Below are positions 6,937 through 11,829 of a DNA stretch of 16,878 nucleotides, piece after piece; positions within the stretch are counted from its first letter, which is position 1, and every line of letters starts with the position of its first letter. Source of the stretch: CAZFLM01 sp964519955. Its GTDB lineage: Bacteria > Armatimonadota > Chthonomonadetes > Chthonomonadales > CAJBBX01. Below the pieces are notes generated by a model that did no database searches, was not told the origin of the DNA, and worked only from the letters and a program-made list of their open reading frames with translations. The stretch lies in the NCBI GenBank assembly GCA_964519955.1, contig CAZFLM010000108.1:1-16878 (forward strand). The letters run 5' to 3'. Position numbers and translations under genes: made by a program.

Positions 6937-7065
6937 TGCGCGGCGTTTCGTCCGGCGATGCAGGAATCGCGGGGGCGGGCGCGGTAGGCTAAGGCCAGAT
7001 CGGCATCGGTGCGCAAATCGATGTCGATCCGTCGCACATTGGGCGATAGGCAGAAGGAAACCACG

Positions 7066-7332
7066 TTGGCGAGACGAATTAACCAGGAGCGTTGCACTCG
7101 ATGTGGCGCGTGCATCCCGGAGTGCCCGAACGAGGGCATCACCGATGCAAGCGGCGACATCGTGATCGATTCGAGGCTCTGCACCGAGTGCTTCGGGTTT
7201 GCCGGGTCCTCGCAGTGCGTTCAGGTCTGTCCGGTCGACGCAATCGAGTCGGTCCCTGGCGCCTCGGAGGACAGCGACGATTTGGTGGGTTTGGCTGCTG
7301 ACCTGCACCCGGACAAGTTCCCGCGAAGCTAA
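7066..7332 (+). CDS. 2[4Fe-4S] ferredoxin, YfhL/Allochromatium type
   Basis: Low-potential electron carrier of 88 residues. The first cluster motif is Cys10-x2-Cys13-x2-Cys16-x3-Cys20-Pro. The second is Cys39-x2-Cys42-x8-Cys51-x3-Cys55-Pro, and its eight-residue insert is typical of the Allochromatium vinosum/YfhL class. I chose TTG 7066 (translated ARRINQERC...) because GAAGGA lies seven bases upstream and family members begin just before the first cluster. The frame is open back to ATG 7009, but that extension has no domain character. It lies about 100 bp before the corrinoid protein gene, suggesting a role in reducing the corrinoid cofactor; housekeeping roles are equally known for this class. 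Confidence 0.9.
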   Translation: MARRINQERCTRCGACIPECPNEGITDASGDIVIDSRLCTECFGFAGSSQCVQVCPVDAIESVPGASEDSDDLVGLAADLHPDKFPRS

Positions 7333-7350
7333 CGGATTGCGGGATCCACT

Positions 7351-7410
7351 CCGGGCAACCGGGTGCGGCGCCCAGCGCCGCCGGAATGAACCCGGCGCAA
7401 CCATGCGCCG
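7351..7410 (+). promoter_or_regulatory. Structured leader with alternative hairpins before the corrinoid gene
   Basis: The 96-base gap between ferredoxin and corrinoid protein holds a stem with a GNRA-type loop, CCGG-GCAA-CCGG (7351-7362). Four short segments follow: A GCGGCGC 7365-7371, B GCGCCGC 7375-7381, C CGGCGC 7393-7398 and D GCGCCG 7405-7410. A pairs perfectly with B, B with C and C with D, so folds are mutually exclusive as in attenuators. The ribosome binding site GAGAGGA begins at 7415, right after D. No cobalamin-riboswitch consensus box was recognised. High GC content makes chance pairing easier, so this is a candidate only. Confidence 0.35.
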
Positions 7411-7428
7411 TATTGAGAGGACAACGGG

Positions 7429-8058
7429 ATGACAGACCTTCAACCGCTGTACACCGCAATCCTGGAGGGGAACGCCCCGGCGGCGAAGTCCACCGTGGCG
7501 GCAGCCCTCGAAGAGGGAGCCGACCCGCAGGAGCTCCTCAGCAAGTACATGATTCCGGCCATGGACGAGGTCGGCCGCCTGTTCGAAACCAACGAGTACT
7601 TCGTGCCCGAGCTGCTGATCGCGGCCCGCGCCATGAAGGGCGCTCTCGAGATGATCCGGCCGAAGCTCGCTGCCAGCGGCGCCCAGCCCGCCGGCAGCGT
7701 CGTCATCGGCACCGTCCGCGGCGACCTGCATGACATCGGCAAGAACCTGGTGGCCGCGATGCTCGAGGGCGGCGGGTTCGACGTGATCGACCTCGGCGTC
7801 GACGTTTCGCCCGAGAAGTTCATCGAGGCGGTCAAGGAGAAGGGCGCGCAGATCATTGCCATGTCCGCCCTCCTGACCACCACCATGCCGGGCATGAAGA
7901 CGACCATCGAGAGCGTCAAGGCCGCCGGCGTGCCGGTCAAGGTCATGATCGGTGGCGCTCCGGTCACCCAGCGCTACGCCGACGAGATCGGCGCCGATGG
8001 GTTCAGCGACAACGCGAGCGGCGCCGTCCGCGTCGCGCGGCAGCTCGTCGGAGCCTAG
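7429..8058 (+). CDS. Corrinoid (cobalamin-binding) methyl-carrier protein
   Basis: A 209-residue protein of the MtbC/MtaC/MttC and MetH-like B12-carrier family. Its cobalt-bound cofactor receives a methyl group from one methyltransferase and hands it to another. Residues 1-85 form the helical cap domain. Residues about 88-209 are the Rossmann-type B12 domain with the lower-ligand motif Asp99-x-His101-Asp102-x-Gly104, SALLTTT at 146-152 and GGAPV at 175-179. His101 should coordinate cobalt. GAGAGGA stands seven bases before ATG 7429. It is preceded by a ferredoxin and followed by two URO-D-fold proteins and a homocysteine methyltransferase, the expected partners. Which methylated substrate it serves is not evident: no MtaB, MtbB or MttB-type substrate enzyme is in the window. 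Confidence 0.93.
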   Translation: MTDLQPLYTAILEGNAPAAKSTVAAALEEGADPQELLSKYMIPAMDEVGRLFETNEYFVPELLIAARAMKGALEMIRPKLAASGAQPAGSVVIGTVRGDLHDIGKNLVAAMLEGGGFDVIDLGVDVSPEKFIEAVKEKGAQIIAMSALLTTTMPGMKTTIESVKAAGVPVKVMIGGAPVTQRYADEIGADGFSDNASGAVRVARQLVGA

Positions 8059-8076
8059 GCTCTCGCCGTAGGCGTC

Positions 8077-8133
8077 ACGCCGCGCCGCTCCGCCCCGGGC
8101 ATCGCCTCCCGGGGGCCGCGAGTGGCGCGGCGT
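8077..8133 (+). terminator. Long GC-rich hairpin after the corrinoid gene
   Basis: A 14-bp outer stem (8077-8090 with 8120-8133, one G-U pair) encloses a perfect 7-bp inner stem, CCCCGGG (8093-8099) with CCCGGGG (8108-8114), and an 8-base loop. It is followed by TT, CGC and TTT, a weak U-rich run. It most likely ends or attenuates transcription from the corrinoid gene, lowering expression of the methyltransferases downstream. The GTG at 8122, an alternative start for the next gene, lies in its right arm. Confidence 0.65.
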
Positions 8134-8166
8134 TTCGCTTTGTCGGTCTGCTACCGGGATACGCCC

Positions 8167-9255
8167 ATGGCCGCTGCCGGCGTCGAGCCACGCATCTGGA
8201 AGGAAGACTGGGACCTCGCCCGCGCCGCCATCGTCGACTGGTGGGATGGCAAGGGGCTGGCCCTGCACGTCGTCTCGCCGAAGGACGAACCGTCGGAGGA
8301 CTTCCCGCCGCCGGAGTCCGCCTGCGGCCTCGACCAGCAGTGGCTCGACGCGGACTACCGACTGCGCCGGCAGCTCTACCAGCTCTCGCGGACCTTCCAC
8401 GGCGGCGTCGCCTTCCCCCACTACGATACGAACGTCGGGCCGGGCAGCCTGGGTCTCTTCCTGGGCGCGCGCGGCGAGCTGAGCCCGGATACGGTGTGGT
8501 ACGAGCCCTGCATCACCGATCCGGAGACCCACCCGCCGCTCGTCCTCGACCCGGCCAACGTCTGGTACCGCAAGCACGTGGAGATCATCCAGCGCGCGCT
8601 GGAGTACGCGGACGGGCGCTACCTCGTCGGCATGCCGGACCTGATCGAGAACCTGGACACGTATGCGGCGCTTCGGGGCAACGAGGAGACGCTGTACGAT
8701 CTGCTGGAGCGGCCGGACACGGTAGTGCGCCGCATCGGCGAGATCAACCAGGCGTTCTATGCGGCGTTCGATGCCCTGGAGGCGATGATCCACACGCCCT
8801 GGGGCGGGTCCAGCTTCCACGCATTCCAGATCTGGGGGCCCGGCAGAACGGCAAAGCTGCAGTGCGACTTCTCGTGCATGATCAGCCCGCCCATGTTCGA
8901 CCGCGTCGTCGTGCCCGCGCTCACCGAGCAAGCCGCGTGGCTGGACTACGCGCTCTACCACCTCGACGGCACGAACGCGATCCAGCACCTGGACAGCCTG
9001 CTCGCCATCCCGGCCATCCGGGCCATCGAGTGGACCCCGCAGGCCGGTCGGCCGGGCGGCGGCTCGTCGTTGTGGTACGACCTGTACAGGCGGATCAAGG
9101 CAGCGGGCAAGGGCGTGCAGGCGGTCGGCGTCGCGCCCACCGAGGTGCTGCCGCTCATCGACGCGGTGGGCCCCGAGGGGCTCTTCATCATGACGTGGGT
9201 GCCAACGGAGCGCGAGGCCCGCACCCTCCTGCGCCGCGCCGGCTGGCCCGCGTAG
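8167..9255 (+). CDS. URO-D-fold methyltransferase-like protein, zinc Cys replaced by Asp
   Basis: 362 residues from ATG 8167, of the uroporphyrinogen decarboxylase/MtaA-like superfamily, probably a methyltransferase acting with the corrinoid protein upstream rather than a heme enzyme. The frame is open to GTG 8122, but that codon lies inside a hairpin and has no ribosome binding site. The family pattern H-x-C-G appears here as His265-Leu-Asp267-Gly in YHLDG, followed by the typical HLDSLLAIPAIRAIEW strand. The usual C-terminal Gly-Cys is also absent (FIMTWVP). Zinc-thiolate chemistry as in MtaA therefore looks impossible. Conserved-looking patches include PHYDTNVGPGSLG (84-96) and GGSSFHAFQIWGPG (213-226). 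It may be a substrate-binding variant or a demethylating partner; the substrate is unknown. Confidence 0.82.
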   Translation: MAAAGVEPRIWKEDWDLARAAIVDWWDGKGLALHVVSPKDEPSEDFPPPESACGLDQQWLDADYRLRRQLYQLSRTFHGGVAFPHYDTNVGPGSLGLFLGARGELSPDTVWYEPCITDPETHPPLVLDPANVWYRKHVEIIQRALEYADGRYLVGMPDLIENLDTYAALRGNEETLYDLLERPDTVVRRIGEINQAFYAAFDALEAMIHTPWGGSSFHAFQIWGPGRTAKLQCDFSCMISPPMFDRVVVPALTEQAAWLDYALYHLDGTNAIQHLDSLLAIPAIRAIEWTPQAGRPGGGSSLWYDLYRRIKAAGKGVQAVGVAPTEVLPLIDAVGPEGLFIMTWVPTEREARTLLRRAGWPA

Positions 9256-9276
9256 CGACCGGCGGGGCGAAGAGAC

Positions 9277-9497
9277 AACCGCAGATGGACGCGGATAGCG
9301 GCTGACGAGTCCACCGATGCACGGAGACGGACGGGGATAGGGGTGGGGCGGCAGCGGCTGCTGCACCCATCCTGCGTGAGGCGGTCGCCGTCGCCATCGA
9401 CCAATCTAGGTTCGCAGTTATCGCCGTTCATCCCCGTTCATCGGTGGATTCCCAAGCCGTTGCCGTTATCTGCGTCCATTCGCGTTCATCTGCGATT
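9277..9497. repeat. Inverted array of short degenerate repeats
   Basis: The 270-bp gap between the first two URO-D genes holds copies of a 10-11 bp unit resembling GATGAACGCGG. The left arm (about 9277-9345) reads on the plus strand and the right arm (about 9413-9497) on the minus strand. Exact inverted matches include CGCAGATG at 9280-9287 versus 9487-9494, TCCACCGATG at 9310-9319 versus 9439-9448, and ACGGGGAT at 9331-9338 versus 9430-9437. The right arm has one extra unit. The middle carries a small hairpin, GCAGC-GGCT-GCTGC (9351-9364). The whole would fold into one long imperfect hairpin. No protein-coding signal was seen. Confidence 0.75.
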
Positions 9498-9525
9498 GCA
9501 TAGGTCCTGACGAAGGAGTGGCAAG

Positions 9526-10689
9526 GTGACTGACCGGTTGGCTGGGTTCGACTTCGCGGCGCACAACGCAGAGGTGCGTGAGATGTGGGCGGCCTACCGG
9601 GCCCGCACGCCCTACCGCATCCCGATCATCTTCGGCGTCAACCCGCGCTTCTTCATGCCGATCCCCGAGGTGAACCCGGAGGGCGTCGACTTCCGCACCT
9701 ACACCGAGGATCCGCGGCTGATGTACCGCGTCCAGCTTGCGTGCCAGCGCTGGAGCCGCCACAACCTGCTGCAGGACGCCGAGTTGGGCATGCCCGAGAA
9801 GTGGCAGATCCACGTCGACTTCCAGAACTACTACGAGGCCGCCTGGTTCGGATGCCCGGTCGAGTTCCGGCACGACCAGGTGCCGGACGCCGCGCCGATC
9901 TATACCGACAACCCGGAGGCGCTGCTGGAGAAGGGGCTGCCGGAGCCCAACAGCGGCATCATGGCGAAGGGCTTCGAGTACTACGAGCAGTACAAGGAGA
10001 TCGCGGCCAAGGAGGACTACCTCGGCAAGCCGGTCGAGCCCAACCTGCCGTGGTTCTGTATCGGCTCGGACGGCCCGATGACGGTGGCGTGCAACCTGTT
10101 CGGCGCGCAGTTCGTATGCACCGCCATGGCCGGCGAGCCCGAGCGCCTGCAGCGCCTCCTCGAGTTCATCACCGAGGCGACGATCCGGCGGCTGCGCTAC
10201 TGGCGCGAGCGGTTCGGCGTGCCCGTGCCGCAGGACGGCTTCGGCATGGCGGATGACAGCATCGCGCTCATCTCCACGCCCATGATGCGGGAGCACATCC
10301 TGCCGCACCTGCGCCGCATCTACGATACGTTCGGCACCTCGGCGCCGCGCTCGATCCACCTGTGCGGCGATGCGACACGCCACTTCGTCACGCTGCGGGA
10401 CGAGCTGAACATCCAGAGCTTCGACACCGGCTTCCCGGTCGACTTCGGCCGCCTGCGCGAGCGGCTCGGACCGGACGTGGAGATCCTGGGCGGGCCGACC
10501 GTCGAGTTCCTGCGCACCGAGACGCCCGACCGCGTCCGCGAGGAGGTCCGCCGCATCCTGGGCACGGGCATCCTGGCTGGCGGCCGGTTCGTGCTGCGCG
10601 AGGGCAACAACCTGGCGCCACGCACGCCGCTGGACAACCTGGCCGCGATGTACGAAGCCGGCCGCGAGTACGGCAAGCTGCCCTCGTAG
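9526..10689 (+). CDS. URO-D-fold (MtaA/MtbA-like) methyltransferase
   Basis: A 387-residue URO-D superfamily protein, likely a cobamide-dependent methyltransferase. Start GTG 9526 has AAGGAG seven bases upstream, one of the best ribosome binding sites in the window. The predicted zinc ligands His278 and Cys280 are present in SIHLCGD. The third cysteine of characterised MtaA/MtbA enzymes, normally in a Gly-Cys before the final TP-x2-N, appears here as Gly-Asn (REGNNLAPRTPLDNLAAM, about 358-375). MADDS (241-245) lies at the barrel position where the family carries conserved acids. The N-terminal 100 residues are Tyr/Trp-rich. It sits between another URO-D gene and the homocysteine methyltransferase. 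Whether it loads or unloads the corrinoid protein is unknown. Confidence 0.85.
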   Translation: MTDRLAGFDFAAHNAEVREMWAAYRARTPYRIPIIFGVNPRFFMPIPEVNPEGVDFRTYTEDPRLMYRVQLACQRWSRHNLLQDAELGMPEKWQIHVDFQNYYEAAWFGCPVEFRHDQVPDAAPIYTDNPEALLEKGLPEPNSGIMAKGFEYYEQYKEIAAKEDYLGKPVEPNLPWFCIGSDGPMTVACNLFGAQFVCTAMAGEPERLQRLLEFITEATIRRLRYWRERFGVPVPQDGFGMADDSIALISTPMMREHILPHLRRIYDTFGTSAPRSIHLCGDATRHFVTLRDELNIQSFDTGFPVDFGRLRERLGPDVEILGGPTVEFLRTETPDRVREEVRRILGTGILAGGRFVLREGNNLAPRTPLDNLAAMYEAGREYGKLPS

Positions 10690-10702
10690 GCTGGTCGATC
10701 CA

Positions 10703-10728
10703 TGGGACGGGCACGGAGGCCCATCCCA
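10703..10728. repeat. REP-like intergenic hairpin, copy 1
   Basis: TGGGACGGGC (10703-10712) pairs with GCCCATCCCA (10719-10728) with one C/A mismatch, loop ACGGAG. On the minus strand it reads GGTGGGATGGGC, CTCCGT, GCCC, matching the layout and loop of the element at 11742. It lies just after a methyltransferase gene and could serve as a terminator or RNA-stabilising hairpin. Confidence 0.55.
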
Positions 10729-10827
10729 CCCTAGGATCTGGTACCACGTCCCGAGGCGCGACAGTGATGGAGCGCGTGCCCTTCTCGCGTGCTCTACGCC
10801 TCCTGAACGCATGAATACGGAGTCACC

Positions 10828-11703
10828 ATGAACGAGACCATCGCCAAGATCATCGCCAACGGGCCGGTTGTAACTGACGGGGCCTGGGGCACGCAGTTGC
10901 AGGCCCGCGGGCTGCCCATCGGCGCCGCGCCGGACCCCTGGAACCTGGAGTATCCGGACCGCGTTGCCGAGGTCCCGCGCGCCTACGTCGAGGCCGGCAG
11001 CCGCGTCATTCTGACCAACACGTTCGGCGCGAACCGCGTGATGCTGGCGCGGCACGGCGCGGAGGGCCAGGTTGACGCCATCAACCAGCGCGGCGTCCTG
11101 CTGTCGCGCGCGGCGGGCGGCGACGACGTCTCGGTGTTCGCGTCCATCGGGCCGAGCGGCGCCATGCTGGCGATGGGCGAGGTCAGCGCCGACGATCTTG
11201 GCGCGGCGTTCCGCCAGCAAGCCGCGGCCCTCGCGGATGCGGGCGCCGATGCCCTCGTCATCGAGACGATGTCGGACCTGGACGAGGCCGTCGTCGCTCT
11301 GCTTGCCGCCAAGAGCACCGGGCTTCCGGTTGTGGTGAGCCTGGTCTTCGACAGCGGCAGGAACCATGACCGCACGATGATGGGCACGACGCCGGAGCAG
11401 GCCGCCGAGACCCTGGCCGGCGCCGGCGCGGACGTGGTTGGCGCGAACTGCGGCCTGGGCGCGGAGCAGATGCTGCCGATCTGCCAGCGGCTGAAGGCGG
11501 CAACCGACCTGCCGATCTGGATGAAGCCGAACGCAGGGATGCCGGAGTTGGTCGATGGCTGCGCGGTCTACAAGACCACGCCCGATGAGTTCGCCGCCAA
11601 CGCGGCCGAGCTGGTCAAGGCCGGCGCGAGCTTCATCGGCGGGTGCTGCGGCTCGTCGCCGGAGATGATCCGGGCGCTCGTGGCGCGGGTCCGGGCGCTG
11701 TAG
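10828..11703 (+). CDS. Homocysteine S-methyltransferase (stand-alone MetH N-terminal-like domain)
   Basis: A 291-residue protein with the complete homocysteine-binding barrel of B12-dependent methionine synthase and nothing else. It should transfer a methyl group to homocysteine, giving methionine. The opening motif DGAWGTQLQ (17-25) and LTNTFGANR (62-70) are typical. The zinc ligands are Cys208 in GANCG and Cys273/Cys274 in GGCCGSSP, all intact. ATG 10828 has GGAG about six bases upstream. MetH also carries folate, B12 and reactivation domains. Here B12 binding could be provided by the corrinoid protein at 7429-8058, and the folate domain is absent from the window. An S-methylmethionine or betaine-type direct donor is an alternative, as in MmuM/BHMT relatives. 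Confidence 0.92.
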   Translation: MNETIAKIIANGPVVTDGAWGTQLQARGLPIGAAPDPWNLEYPDRVAEVPRAYVEAGSRVILTNTFGANRVMLARHGAEGQVDAINQRGVLLSRAAGGDDVSVFASIGPSGAMLAMGEVSADDLGAAFRQQAAALADAGADALVIETMSDLDEAVVALLAAKSTGLPVVVSLVFDSGRNHDRTMMGTTPEQAAETLAGAGADVVGANCGLGAEQMLPICQRLKAATDLPIWMKPNAGMPELVDGCAVYKTTPDEFAANAAELVKAGASFIGGCCGSSPEMIRALVARVRAL

Positions 11704-11705
11704 GA

Positions 11706-11721
11706 ACGCAGCCTGCTGCGT
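11706..11721 (+). terminator. Short hairpin after the homocysteine methyltransferase
   Basis: ACGCAG-CCTG-CTGCGT forms a six-bp stem three bases after the TAG stop and is followed by CTTGTAT. The stem is short and the U-run poor, so termination would be weak at best. Confidence 0.3.
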
Positions 11722-11741
11722 CTTGTATGGTGGGTGAGTAG

Positions 11742-11763
11742 GGCGGGGCCTCCGTACCCCGCC
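11742..11763. repeat. REP-like intergenic hairpin, copy 2
   Basis: Perfect stem GGCGGGG (11742-11748) with CCCCGCC (11757-11763), loop CCTCCGTA. GGTGGG precedes it at 11729-11734, as in the other two copies. The CTCCGT loop is the reverse complement of the ACGGAG loop of copy 1, so the two copies lie in opposite orientation. It occupies the gap before the phosphoesterase gene. Confidence 0.6.
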
Positions 11764-11829
11764 GGGTGCCTGGCCCGCGATGCCGATGCATCAGACGGAT
11801 CGGGCAACCAAGCCCGAGGGGGATCGAAC

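Noticed and set aside
7009..7065. N-terminal extension of the ferredoxin from ATG 7009
   Set aside because: Basic, domain-less sequence; the TTG at 7066 has a well-placed GAAGGA and matches the usual family length.
7333..7428. Cobalamin riboswitch upstream of the corrinoid gene
   Set aside because: I looked for the conserved GCCACTG-type B12 box and did not find it, and the gap is too short for the full aptamer; only a generic structured leader is reported.
8122..8166. N-terminal extension of the first URO-D protein from GTG 8122
   Set aside because: The codon lies in a terminator-like stem, has no ribosome binding site, and the added 15 residues do not resemble the family.
6103..9366. Open minus-strand frame of 1087 codons
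   Set aside because: It lies antisense to four well-supported genes, is Arg/Val/Asp-rich without any recognisable domain, and is the usual result of strong third-position GC on the coding strand.
9277..9497. CRISPR array
   Set aside because: Units are only 10-11 bp, degenerate, without unique spacers, and arranged as an inverted pair; there are no cas genes.
10767..10814. 15-codon frame ending just before the homocysteine methyltransferase, possible leader peptide
   Set aside because: There is no convincing ribosome binding site, no run of regulatory codons and no alternative hairpins around it.
9466..11367. Open minus-strand frame of 633 codons
   Set aside because: It is antisense to a URO-D gene and the homocysteine methyltransferase, whose motifs are unambiguous; no domain is visible in the antisense translation.
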